DNA of 64,000 bases. It comes from Brevundimonas sp. Root608 (GTDB lineage: Bacteria > Pseudomonadota > Alphaproteobacteria > Caulobacterales > Caulobacteraceae). Within the stretch, counting starts at the first letter, position 1, and each line of letters begins with the position of its first letter. Positions 50,801 to 59,172 of the stretch are shown in pieces. Location: contig NZ_LMGT01000001.1 of NCBI RefSeq assembly GCF_001427825.1, forward strand, positions 248,001 through 312,000, given 5' to 3'. The translations under genes were made by a program, and so were the position numbers. The notes below the pieces were generated by a model, which worked only from the letters and a program-made list of their open reading frames with translations, ran no database searches and was not told where the DNA came from.

Positions 50801-51565
50801 GGGCGTCAGGACATTGTCAAACGCCTCGTCCAGCGCGCGACCGTCCGATTGGGCCTCGTCCGCAACGCCCAGACCAAACAGCACGGGATCGAAGTCGGTC
50901 CGGTCTGGTGTGAGCGTGCGCAGTGTCAGAGATAGCGAGGAGGCGTAATGTACGCGCATGTCTCGCAGGTAAGGTTCAGACGTGACCCCTGATGACGCAT
51001 CCTCGGGCCAGTGACGGCGCAGGAGCGCCAGGAGCCGAAACCGCTCGGCCTTGTCGACAGGCACGGTGAGTGACCGGGCGATACTGAGGATGGACCAGAG
51101 GGGTTCGGGGATCCGGCGCTGCGAACCTTCGCAGGAAATGATCGCGCCATTGATCGAGACGCGACAGGGCTGGCCGCCCGGCTTCACCCATCGAACATCC
51201 AGCCGGAAATCGTCCTCATCGATCCGGCCGACAGGCTTGAGGTCGAGCGCCAAGGGCGTCGCGGGAGGGACCGTGAGCACCAGCGCCGTCGCAGCGTCGA
51301 ACTCGGCCACGCAGCGAGGACTGAGAACAATCTCGTTGTCGAGCACCACGACTGAAGGCTGTTGTCCGGCTTCGAGCGCGTCCTCGGCTTTGGCGAACAG
51401 ACCCCCCAGGGCCGTGGCAGCGTCCGGGCGTCGATTGGCCCATTCGGCAGTTGGGACGATCACGCCGCTTTGCGCGAGCGCCAAGTGGAGCATCTCACCG
51501 TCTTCTCTGACCGAGAATGATGCCTCTTCCGCCGTGCGGGCCTTGCGCCGGAATGGGTTGATCAT
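47879..51565 (-). CDS. zorD: ZorD, SNF2-family helicase of type I Zorya
   Basis: This 1228-residue protein has a SWI2/SNF2 motor in its second half. The Walker A is LLADDMGLGKTLQ (Lys near 543), the DExx box is YDEIQKLKN (near 662), MTGTPVENRL follows, and motifs V-VI are SPKAGGVGLTI with ATDRVFRIGQKRDV (about 925-965). The N-terminal 480 residues are specific to ZorD. ZorD degrades or translocates invading DNA after the ZorAB motor senses infection. The ATG overlaps the zorC stop by four bases. It is the last gene of the zorABCD operon. Confidence 0.93.
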   Translation of the reverse strand: MINPFRRKARTAEEASFSVREDGEMLHLALAQSGVIVPTAEWANRRPDAATALGGLFAKAEDALEAGQQPSVVVLDNEIVLSPRCVAEFDAATALVLTVPPATPLALDLKPVGRIDEDDFRLDVRWVKPGGQPCRVSINGAIISCEGSQRRIPEPLWSILSIARSLTVPVDKAERFRLLALLRRHWPEDASSGVTSEPYLRDMRVHYASSLSLTLRTLTPDRTDFDPVLFGLGVADEAQSDGRALDEAFDNVLTPSAQKLFSEDRFRREADVRPVYVLRDGEYVFIDPSLRPALGAVRRLQDRPESERRAFVLNPRKVLKETLGEEVAERIALDELFVETEQFSSRVAGVDVWRTPVLPWIVPAGKNSWLPERFGLRVGDDYFEIPAENVAAVIDQVAAAAEAGKATAGVEGLLQSTGPDGPPPPSSLPVNDQLIQSLESLRPFGRSKGGEDAPAVDEDTPPAGWDAALQGKLFLVVRENFEEVEFAPFRSEEATPPPSPLRIPERLSSTLKPHQTQGLRWLVRSIETLHPGALLADDMGLGKTLQAIAFMAWLQEEAEAGRRPKEPFLIVAPTGLLGTWRGEIKKHLSGTQLGLLVPAFGSDLKQLREQDSFGQRDIETGRAALKAEAWRDAGVVLTTYETLRDYHFSFARTRFGLIVYDEIQKLKNPVSQMTRAAKTLNGAFTLGMTGTPVENRLQDLWSIMDVIAPGLLGASRDFERRHPASDTAALSRLKTQLTEAPTDQAPYMLRRLKSDALKDMPSKSVHPFEGEMPATQADAYKDLVVRAAAASANGAVGKGGMLTTLAGLRGVSLHPLNPRHAPADLDAYAQDSARLSRTLDILKDIAAKGEKALIFVEDLAMQERLAGLIQGRFHLPRMPMRINGSVPGPKRQEMVDVFQKSPGSFDVLILSPKAGGVGLTITEANHVIHLSRWWNPAVEDQATDRVFRIGQKRDVHVHLPMAVHPDPAIRSSSFDLRLNALIDRKRKLTRDLFLPPDASDGELANLFREVSLGEASNDVEEAYETEETAAPSAISESVAPHEPSVIVPPAAPPVRTTLTLPTALTNSGIRQWRVAAGGIRPTDEILALFAGKDLVDISIRDPYALARRSNREAQVQFIADLKAVARSVESVTIEYAEEVEGDASDTQSRREMGDMLTRRLTPMPRLALTRRRKRSRDDDFHDRFVDIAVRHAGGAVRIHELTLGRGVEAFYDERKQCTVTYAPPGSNG

Positions 51566-52947
51566 GGCCGCAGGCCGGTTTCGTTCTTGATGATGTCAGC
51601 CACTCTCGATTGCCACCACGTCGTATGGGAACCGGAGGTCGGCGCGCGCATGAGTTCGGAAGAATCGTAGTCGGGCAATCGCCGACTATTGTGCCGGAAC
51701 AGGACGGGGTGCTTCGGGTCGTTGCGACCCCAGATGTTCCATTTTCCGTTGTGGCTCCACTCAGCGATGGTCAGGTCGCCAATCTTCATTATGAGCGCGG
51801 CGTGTTGTGAGGAACGACCGGAGCCCGAGGCCAGTCGTCCGAACATCGAAAGACTCTTGTCGCCCGTTCGTTGGGCGGCGCGATCGGCACGGGCCGCACC
51901 GTCCGAGCCGAAGGCAACCCAGGCCGCCGAGATCATGTCGGCGTCCAGGTACCGGGTCCAGAATTTGCGCCGGTCTGCCCACATGTCAGGGCGATCAGTC
52001 ATGGTTTCGTTGACGATGTCGAAAAACTGTCGGACCGAAGCCTCGGTTAGCCAGCGCAGAATGATGGCGTATGCATCGCCTGCGACCTCTTCTACCGGCC
52101 GCCATCGTGCGCGGTTGATGCGGGGGTCGCCTGCGTGCGCGACCGCCTTGTCGACGATCAGTGTCTTGTGGGCTCGGGCGGGCTCGCTTGCGCCCCAAGG
52201 CTCAAACAGAGCGCCCGCAAATTGCGGCCAGGCCTTGGGATAGGCGAGGGTGCCTGAACCGCCCGACCATTCAATAAGTCGTTCCTGGGCTGCGACCGCC
52301 TGGGCCGCCTTGAGCTTGCGCACCGTCTCGCAGGCCGCTGTAAAGCCGGCCAGCCCCAGGCCACCGATGCGACGGCCTTCCGTCGTCAGCCCAGCTTCGT
52401 CGAGGATGGACCGAAAGTCGCCTTTACCGCCGAGCACCGCTGCCGCCAGGCGGCCGGGCGCCTTTGAGGGCGTGAGCAACTCAAAAGCCTTGATCCGAGC
52501 CGGCCAGGGATCGGTTCCCCGCCATGGCCAGGACTTCGACGCGGTGGTCAGTCGCTTGGCGAGCCACGCGACGTCCGCATCATCTTGATCAAAGCCGTCG
52601 AGGTAGGCGTCAAGGAGAGCGAACAAGGCTGAACGGCGACGCAGCGTTTCGACCTGGTCGCAAATGGGGTTCGCGATGGTGGTGTCTTTGGCCGGTGGGT
52701 GCGGCGGGTGCAGAAATGTTCTGCAACTCTCCCGCAGGTCCCGCCGCGAAAGCGATGCGACCTGACCCTCAGATATCAGACCGGCCACTCGCTGCTGGAG
52801 CGCTTCGGTCGCCTCGAGGTTGATGGCCCTTGCCTCTCCACTGATCTGGGCGACAGCTCTAGGGAGCAAGACCAGCTCGGGGGCACGGACTCGCAAGGCG
52901 TCGAGGAGGCGTTCTGGGTGGTCCAGCAGAGAGGCCAGGCGGGTCAT
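51562..52947 (-). CDS. zorC: ZorC, EH-signature domain protein of type I Zorya
   Basis: This 461-residue helical protein lies between ZorB and ZorD. Its C-terminal half has the EH_Signature pattern, with VRQFFDIVNETM, FWTRYLDADMISAAWVAFG and a final segment GDLTIAEWSHNGKWNIW. In type I Zorya, ZorC is essential and binds DNA and the motor complex. It overlaps zorB by four bases and zorD by four bases, matching the usual gene order A-B-C-D. The N-terminal part (1-200) is less conserved and rich in basic residues. Confidence 0.9.
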   Translation of the reverse strand: MTRLASLLDHPERLLDALRVRAPELVLLPRAVAQISGEARAINLEATEALQQRVAGLISEGQVASLSRRDLRESCRTFLHPPHPPAKDTTIANPICDQVETLRRRSALFALLDAYLDGFDQDDADVAWLAKRLTTASKSWPWRGTDPWPARIKAFELLTPSKAPGRLAAAVLGGKGDFRSILDEAGLTTEGRRIGGLGLAGFTAACETVRKLKAAQAVAAQERLIEWSGGSGTLAYPKAWPQFAGALFEPWGASEPARAHKTLIVDKAVAHAGDPRINRARWRPVEEVAGDAYAIILRWLTEASVRQFFDIVNETMTDRPDMWADRRKFWTRYLDADMISAAWVAFGSDGAARADRAAQRTGDKSLSMFGRLASGSGRSSQHAALIMKIGDLTIAEWSHNGKWNIWGRNDPKHPVLFRHNSRRLPDYDSSELMRAPTSGSHTTWWQSRVADIIKNETGLRP

Positions 52948-53693
52948 CGAGCGTCCAGCGCCCGCTCGACCCGGCGAACCGTTTGCCCGGAGTCGGGCGC
53001 GACCATGATGATGCGAAGATCGATGCGCCGGTTGCGGGCTTTGGCATCGATGGTGTCGCTCGGGTCAATTGGCCGTTGAGGACCATAGCCGCTGACGCTG
53101 AGAACAGGCTCGCACAGCTTGCCCTTCATGGCGCAAAGCTCTGAGAGATCGGCTCGGGAACCAACAAGCGTTCGATAAGTATTTGTCGCTCGGACGACTG
53201 ACAGGTCCCAGTTGTCTCGACCGCCGCCGGAAAACGCGTCGCGATCGGTGTGCCCCTCGATGTAGACGGACTCGATCGCGTGCTCGGTGGCAGGGCATGT
53301 CGGGGGTACCGCGCGTCCCGACTGGTGGCGCGTGTAGCAGGGAAGCACTTCTTCCAGCGCTTCGGCCAGCTTGCCTACATTCTCCTGCCCTTCGACCTTC
53401 AGCTGATCGTCGCCGCTGTCGAACAGGATCTTGTCGGGCAGTCGAAGCACGCCATTCTGCGTATCTATAGATACCTCCACGCCCTTTTGCTTGAGGGACG
53501 CTTGTATCTGCGCCAGTATTTCCGCACGCGTGGTGTCCGCGCCAGTCAGTTCGTCAGTGACCTGGCGAAATTGCAGGGCGTAATACATCAGCAAAATGAT
53601 GAAGATGAAGACGAGCCCCACCATCATGTCCGTCATCGAGACAAAATAGTTCTCTTCCTCGATGGCATGCTCGTGCGCGTCATCGAGGATCAT
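52944..53693 (-). CDS. zorB: ZorB, MotB/OmpA-like stator of type I Zorya
   Basis: This 249-residue protein has a single N-terminal membrane helix (MTDMMVGLVFIFIILLMYYA) carrying the conserved ion-binding Asp22. It ends with an OmpA-like peptidoglycan-binding domain with YIEGHTDRD, NWDLSVVRA and ARNRRIDLR. Pairs of ZorB anchor the five-subunit ZorA motor to the cell wall. A short insertion with two Cys (LCAMKGKLCEP) occurs inside the OmpA fold. Its start overlaps the zorA stop by one base (TGATG). Confidence 0.93.
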   Translation of the reverse strand: MILDDAHEHAIEEENYFVSMTDMMVGLVFIFIILLMYYALQFRQVTDELTGADTTRAEILAQIQASLKQKGVEVSIDTQNGVLRLPDKILFDSGDDQLKVEGQENVGKLAEALEEVLPCYTRHQSGRAVPPTCPATEHAIESVYIEGHTDRDAFSGGGRDNWDLSVVRATNTYRTLVGSRADLSELCAMKGKLCEPVLSVSGYGPQRPIDPSDTIDAKARNRRIDLRIIMVAPDSGQTVRRVERALDAR

Positions 53694-55645
53694 CAGGCAG
53701 CCTCAGACAGCTTTTTGGCCTCGACATAGTCGTTGAGGGATTCTGCGTATTCCTCGATGGATGTCAGCGCGCCGGAGAGCTTGCCCACTGCGGACGCCAG
53801 CTCGCGATCGGTATCGGCAGCGAAGCGCTTGAACTCGCTGAAGGTACCCTCGAGCGTCTCTCCGAGACGAACGGTGGTTTGCTCGAGCGCCTTGTCGACA
53901 TTCTCGAAGCGTGCGCGGTAGTCGGCCCAAGCGGTTTCTGCGGCCTCCTGCGTCTCGCGAATCCCATCGGCGAGTTTCTGCAGCGACTGCACCGCCTCCG
54001 CGTCCATTTGCTGATTGGCTTCCAGCGAACGCGCGATCCGACCTGCAGCTTCGTTGACGGCTTGAACTGCTTGGGCGACCGGCGCTGCCGCCGCCGCAAA
54101 TCCCTTGGAAGCGTCGCCGATGGAGATTGCGACGGTCTTGGCATGCCCCGTCACGCCTTCCATCGCCTCAGCCGTTCGCACGGCGCTTTCGCCGCTCCGG
54201 GTGAAGCCCTGACCGGCGCGGTCAATCTGCTCCGCCGCTTCGCCAACCGCTTTGGCGAGGCCTGCGGCCACGCCTCTAAGGCCTTCCCCCGACTCCTCGA
54301 GCGCCACGCGGAACGTTTCCTGGCTCGCGGCCACACCCGCCGTCATCGCGTTCGAGACCTCCTTCTGCATCGTCTCTGCAGCGTTGAGGCCGGCTCCCTG
54401 CAATCGATTGACTGCTTCGGTGATGGCGTCAGCCGACTTGGTCTGGGCGCTCTCGAGGCCGCTCAGCATGCGCTCGAGCGTGTCGGACTGAGCCCGAGCC
54501 ATTTCCTCGCCCTGGGTCGAGAAGCGCTCACCCATACCGTCGACCTGGCCAGTGAGCCGGTCGAAGGCCTCGCGAATGTCAGTCGCAGCCTGAGCGAAAT
54601 CTGCGCCGGCGGCGCGGATCTGGCGGGCGGCGTCCTCTCCAGAGGAGCCCACCGACGAGCTCAAATCGTCCAGGCGTTCGCCCAAGGTGGAAAGCGTCTG
54701 ACCCAGTGCTCGCAGCTCACCGCCTGACGCCTCCTCGATCGCCTTGGCGGCTCCTTGGCCGAGCCCCTGACCCATCGACGTCATGTTGTCATTGAGCAGG
54801 CCGAGCGAGGCGGTTACGGGTGCGATGGCTTGTTGGAATTCCACCCCCATGCGCTCACTGAGCTGGAGAGCGAAGTCGGTATTGAAGGCCTTGAGTTGAT
54901 CGCGCTGCTCGCGAAGGACATCGAGCTGCTCGACCGCCAGGCGCTGGGGTGGCACGTACAACATGCCCCGCTCCAGCAGCGAACAAAGGGCATCCGTCAC
55001 TCGGTTGGTGCGCTTCTGCAGCCCGTGCTCGACGAATCGCAGAACGAGTGATGTCCCGACACCTGCGACAGAGGTGAAGAACTTGGCGCCCGCGACGGTG
55101 AGCAGGTCAATCAGCGACTGCTGCATAGCCGTCTGGTCGCCCGTCGCCATGCCTTGGCTGGCTTTGTGCAGCGCCACGATGAGCCCGAGGAAAGTCAGGA
55201 TCAGTCCCAGTCCAACCATGATGTTGGACCAGAAGATGAGAAGGCTTTGCCGCGGCGCGGCGCGGTTGAAGAAGGCCGCAGGTCGGTTCGTATTTCTGAC
55301 CGGGGCTTCGGTTTCGTCGACGATCGATTCCTGGAACTCGCGCCAAGCCAGAATGAGAGGGTCTGCGCCCGGTGCAGGAGCGGCCATGGCGGCAGCGACG
55401 TCTCCATAGTTCGCGCTGAATGCGGCCCGTTCCGCAACGGGATCGCTTTCAGACCCAATCGCGCCTTGGAGAACCTCGACGCGCTTTGACGCGGCATTCA
55501 GATAGGGAAGGGTCCGCGTGCGTGCCTGGAACGATAGCCAGCCTGTCCATGCAAGCATCAGGGGCGCGATCACCAAGGGGGCTACCCAAGGGACGCCGAA
55601 GATAAGTTCCAGCCCAATCAGGATGAAGTCGAGAACGCTATTCAT
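53693..55645 (-). CDS. zorA: ZorA, MotA/TolQ/ExbB-like motor with long tail, type I Zorya
   Basis: This 650-residue protein has an N-terminal membrane segment (FILIGLELIFGVPWV onward), two more at about 140-165 (NIMVGLGLILTFLGLIVAL) and 180-200 (AGAKFFTSVAGVGTSLVL), and then a tail of about 400 residues of heptad-rich helix (LSERMGVEFQQ, then many Ala/Glu repeats). In type I Zorya the intracellular tail is long, transmits the signal and is required for defence. The ATG at 55645 has GGGGGG upstream and begins the zorABCD operon; its promoter lies in the 194-bp gap to 55840. Confidence 0.93.
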   Translation of the reverse strand: MNSVLDFILIGLELIFGVPWVAPLVIAPLMLAWTGWLSFQARTRTLPYLNAASKRVEVLQGAIGSESDPVAERAAFSANYGDVAAAMAAPAPGADPLILAWREFQESIVDETEAPVRNTNRPAAFFNRAAPRQSLLIFWSNIMVGLGLILTFLGLIVALHKASQGMATGDQTAMQQSLIDLLTVAGAKFFTSVAGVGTSLVLRFVEHGLQKRTNRVTDALCSLLERGMLYVPPQRLAVEQLDVLREQRDQLKAFNTDFALQLSERMGVEFQQAIAPVTASLGLLNDNMTSMGQGLGQGAAKAIEEASGGELRALGQTLSTLGERLDDLSSSVGSSGEDAARQIRAAGADFAQAATDIREAFDRLTGQVDGMGERFSTQGEEMARAQSDTLERMLSGLESAQTKSADAITEAVNRLQGAGLNAAETMQKEVSNAMTAGVAASQETFRVALEESGEGLRGVAAGLAKAVGEAAEQIDRAGQGFTRSGESAVRTAEAMEGVTGHAKTVAISIGDASKGFAAAAAPVAQAVQAVNEAAGRIARSLEANQQMDAEAVQSLQKLADGIRETQEAAETAWADYRARFENVDKALEQTTVRLGETLEGTFSEFKRFAADTDRELASAVGKLSGALTSIEEYAESLNDYVEAKKLSEAA

Positions 55646-55839
55646 GTACCCCCCGTTTGAAGCAGCGCATCACAATGGTTGCGTGAAGTCCGCGGCCGCT
55701 TCGCAATCCAACCCTATCCCAAGGATCAGAAAGATTTGAAAAATTGCCCAATATTCGCGGCGGAATAACCACCGCTAGCCCCCTCGGCGTAAAGAACACT
55801 TCTACTTAAAGGCGCTGGCAGTGTCAGCCCCCATGACAG

Positions 55840-58800
55840 CTAACGGCATGCCGCTGCTTCGGCTCGTGCGAGCAGATCCAACCGCGGAAGGTCCGCAAGG
55901 CCCGGCGAAGACAGTTCCAACAATCGCTGCCCCTTGATCATGACGGCCAGGCACTTCGCTCGACTGATGGCGACGTTGAGACGATTGCGATTGAAGAGGA
56001 ATTCCGTCCCACGAGGGGCATCGCCTCCAAAGGAAGTGGCCATGGACACCAGCACCACCGGCGCTTCCTGACCCTGGAATTTGTCGACCGTCCCGATGCG
56101 CGCGCCCTGAGGAAGCCGCTTCTTGAGCAGGGTCACCTGCATGTTGAAGGGACTGACGACGATGATGTCGCTGAGGGTGATGGGCGCGGCGACGCCGGCC
56201 GTGTTGACCCAGGATTGACCGAGCAGCTGTTCGATGAGGTGGCCGATTACGGTGGCCTCTTCCCCGGAACTCTGGGTGCAGCCCTGGTGGTCAACATCCA
56301 CCGTACTGATGCCAGTAGGCTGCAGCGCGGGGTGCAGGCCGTCGCCGAGGACAAGCCGCTGGACAGCGGTCGAGGCTTCGGCCTGAAGGCGACCTTCGTA
56401 GACGGCGTCTGAGATGAAGCTGCAGACATCCGGGTGCATTCGCCATGACACGTTGAGGAGAATACCGCGCTCTGGCGGCACGGTCGGATGCTCCTGCATT
56501 GCGTAGTCCATGGATGACAGGCCGGTCTCGCCCGGATGTACGCCTTGTACGGGCTGGGGGAGCTGCATCTGATCGCCGACGAGCACCAGGTTTCTGGCGC
56601 AGCCGGCCATGGCCATGATGTTGCCGAGAGACACCTGACCTGCCTCATCCACGAACAGGTAGTCGAACGAGTTCACGTCGTGCTTGGCGAACTCGAAAGC
56701 GGTGGCGCCGACCAGCTGATGGCTGAGTTCGACGTCCTTGGATGCACCCACACTGATGATGCCATAGCCCTCGAAAACCGTCTCAGGGTCGCCCGGCGAG
56801 GCCTTCTTCACACCGTCGAGCTCAAACCCGACGTCCTCGCAGCGTTTCGAGACGCCCTTGAGCAGGTTGTTGATCGCCTTGTGAGAGTTCGACGAAACCG
56901 CCACCCGTTTACCGTCCTGCAGCAGGGCGGTGATGGCGCGGGCGGTGGTGTAGGTCTTGCCGGTGCCCGGCGGCCCCTGGATGATCAAGCTGCTTTCATC
57001 CAGGTCGCGAGCCGCGCGGATGGCACCTTCCACCAGATCTTCGCCGGCAGCGACCACTGCCTTGCCCTGCGCGCGTCCCGCGAGCCGAGGGGAGAGGCGG
57101 CGCAGCATGTCGAGCAGGGCCCGGTCGGATTCGAAGTCGCCCTTCGACACGCGCCTGGCGACTTCCAGAAGCCCCGCTTCCAGGACTGATTGGTCGATCA
57201 GCTGACCGGGCGAAAGTGATGCCCGCTCGGGGAAGTCTCCGCTCTTGGCCTGGCGGCGCAGGACCACGATCTGTCGCTCCATATCGAGCTTCACGATCGA
57301 GCCGGCGGGGTCGAGCGTGAGTGCGATACGCGGGCGGTCACCCTCCTTCACCTTCGTATCCTGCTCGGGGAAGCGATAGGTGGCGACCAGAGATTTTGCT
57401 TCCGGCTCCTGGTTTATGAGCTGCAGGCCGCCAAGGCTCTCAGCGTCTTCGATGAGCTCTTCATCGGTCCAGGTCTGGCGATCGAACAGCGCCCACCATT
57501 GGGGCTTCTGCGAGCGCTGGTGGAACCAGAGAAGCTCCGCCAGCAGCTCGCGCAGTTCAGGCTCCAGGCCCTCCTGTCCGCGAAGGGCCTCGGCGACCGC
57601 GATACGATCGCGTTCGAACTCGGCGCGCGCCTCAGCCTTGGCGCTCGGTTCCGGTTTGAGTTCGTCTGGCTCCGGAACTGCGAGGCCAAACGGCGCATCG
57701 GCCGGCCGCAGTGCCTCAAGCCAATCGCGCAGTTTGGCGGTGGAGACGCAGTCATCCTCGTTGTAGCGCTCAATGGCTTCCAGGATCGCCGGATCCGACA
57801 GCTCCCGCCAGCGCTCGTACTCCACAATACTATCTCCGGCGTTGGTTACTTCGCCGACGCGCTTGCCCCAGTAGATCTTCTCCAGATCCTTGAGCGAATA
57901 GCTCTCGGTCGAGGCCCTGATGCCCTGACGAACCACGGCGTAGAGATCCACGAAGCGGTGGTCGCGCTGCAGCTGGTCAAGCTCGGCCTCGCGAGTCGCG
58001 TATTTCGCGGACAGCCGCTTCAGCGCCGTCCTTTCGTAGGGGGCGTAGTGATAGATCCGCGCCCTCGGAAAACGCTCCAGGTGCTTCTTGAACAGATCCA
58101 TCAAGCGCTCGAAGGACGCCTTCTCCGCGACGTGGTCATGAGCCCAGAGGGCTACGAAGCGATCAGTGCCGTCGTCGCCTAGAGGTCCCCACAGGCCGTG
58201 GAGGTACTCCAAGCCTTCGGGGTACAGCGGGTCTCCTTCAATGTCGTAGAACAGGTCGCCCGGCTGGGGCGGCGGAAGGATCGCAAACCCGCGCAGCGGC
58301 TCGCTCGGCAGGGTCTCAGCTAGGTGCTGGCCGCCCGCCGCGCCTCGCATCTGGAGCCGCGCCTGGTTCGCCAGCTTGGCCAAGGTATCTTCGCCGATGC
58401 CGGGAACCTTGGATCCAGTGGGAAGCGCAGCCACATCGGTCAGCGTGCGAACGCCGGCCTTGGCCAGCTTGATGATCTGATCGCCGCGCATGCCGGCTAC
58501 GAACACGGGGCTGTCGGCCGTCCGCCATTCGCTCGTGCAGCGGTCGAGAAAATCGCACTGACCGCAGGCCCCGTTTTTGACGGCTTGGGTCTCCACTGGT
58601 GCGTCGATGAAGGCTTCGAACTGGCCCATCATGCGCCGGGTGATGTGTCGCGTGTCTTCGAGCCGGAACCGCTCGGGCGGGCCTCCCGAGCCGTGGATGG
58701 CGCCTTGTGGCGGCCGATGACCGCTCACGTGCTCCAACAGGGCGGCGTAGACGCCTAGCTGCAGCAGGTGTTCGGCCTTGGCCTTCTTGGCCAGCTTGGC

Positions 58801-59169
58801 GTCCTCGGGCGCGTATCGCCAAGTGCCGTCTTCCTGAGTGTCGCTACGCACCAGAAAGTCCGGATAGCCGACCCACCGACCGTCCGTGAGCGCGGCCTGG
58901 TAGATCACCGGAGCGCCGTCGTTCATCGCCTGGACGGTGAGCTGCACGCGGTGCTCCAGAGACCCTTCGCCAGGAATCTCGACCACCGCGCCGTACTTGG
59001 CTCTCAGCTGTTCAACCACGCGCGCTTCATGCTCGAAGCCTTTTGCTCGGATCAGGGTGATGGCGTCATCGGCGCGCTCCGGCGGTTTGACGCCCTGGAG
59101 CCAAAGAGCGGTCTGGTGACGGCAAGCCTGAAAGGCGTTGAGGCGCGAGGCGGAGAGTAATCTGGTCAT
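55840..59169 (-). CDS. TM0106-family RecB-like nuclease fused to a DNA2-type helicase
   Basis: This is a 1109-residue protein. The N-terminus (about 1-220) has a RecB-like nuclease with SASRLNAFQACRHQTALWL, VGYPDFLVRS (Asp), YAPEDAKLAKKAK and a Cys cluster CGQCDFLDRC that likely closes an iron-sulfur site. A second nuclease-like domain (about 300-500) has DLFYDIEGDPLYP and EDDCVSTAKL, typical of TM0106 proteins. The C-terminal half is an SF1 helicase: GPPGTGKTYTTA, LFVDEAGQVSL, GDQMQLPQPVQG, DKFQGQEAPVV and NRNRLNVAISRAK. It acts on DNA ends or stalled forks. It follows the WYL gene by three bases, so it is co-transcribed. Confidence 0.9.
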   Translation of the reverse strand: MTRLLSASRLNAFQACRHQTALWLQGVKPPERADDAITLIRAKGFEHEARVVEQLRAKYGAVVEIPGEGSLEHRVQLTVQAMNDGAPVIYQAALTDGRWVGYPDFLVRSDTQEDGTWRYAPEDAKLAKKAKAEHLLQLGVYAALLEHVSGHRPPQGAIHGSGGPPERFRLEDTRHITRRMMGQFEAFIDAPVETQAVKNGACGQCDFLDRCTSEWRTADSPVFVAGMRGDQIIKLAKAGVRTLTDVAALPTGSKVPGIGEDTLAKLANQARLQMRGAAGGQHLAETLPSEPLRGFAILPPPQPGDLFYDIEGDPLYPEGLEYLHGLWGPLGDDGTDRFVALWAHDHVAEKASFERLMDLFKKHLERFPRARIYHYAPYERTALKRLSAKYATREAELDQLQRDHRFVDLYAVVRQGIRASTESYSLKDLEKIYWGKRVGEVTNAGDSIVEYERWRELSDPAILEAIERYNEDDCVSTAKLRDWLEALRPADAPFGLAVPEPDELKPEPSAKAEARAEFERDRIAVAEALRGQEGLEPELRELLAELLWFHQRSQKPQWWALFDRQTWTDEELIEDAESLGGLQLINQEPEAKSLVATYRFPEQDTKVKEGDRPRIALTLDPAGSIVKLDMERQIVVLRRQAKSGDFPERASLSPGQLIDQSVLEAGLLEVARRVSKGDFESDRALLDMLRRLSPRLAGRAQGKAVVAAGEDLVEGAIRAARDLDESSLIIQGPPGTGKTYTTARAITALLQDGKRVAVSSNSHKAINNLLKGVSKRCEDVGFELDGVKKASPGDPETVFEGYGIISVGASKDVELSHQLVGATAFEFAKHDVNSFDYLFVDEAGQVSLGNIMAMAGCARNLVLVGDQMQLPQPVQGVHPGETGLSSMDYAMQEHPTVPPERGILLNVSWRMHPDVCSFISDAVYEGRLQAEASTAVQRLVLGDGLHPALQPTGISTVDVDHQGCTQSSGEEATVIGHLIEQLLGQSWVNTAGVAAPITLSDIIVVSPFNMQVTLLKKRLPQGARIGTVDKFQGQEAPVVLVSMATSFGGDAPRGTEFLFNRNRLNVAISRAKCLAVMIKGQRLLELSSPGLADLPRLDLLARAEAAACR

Positions 59170-59172
59170 GGT

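Noticed and set aside
47208..55645. Type II Zorya with the GIY-YIG protein as effector
   Set aside because: Type II uses ZorE (HNH) after ZorB. Here ZorC and the SNF2-type ZorD follow ZorB, and the GIY-YIG gene is separated by a repeat and not overlapped.
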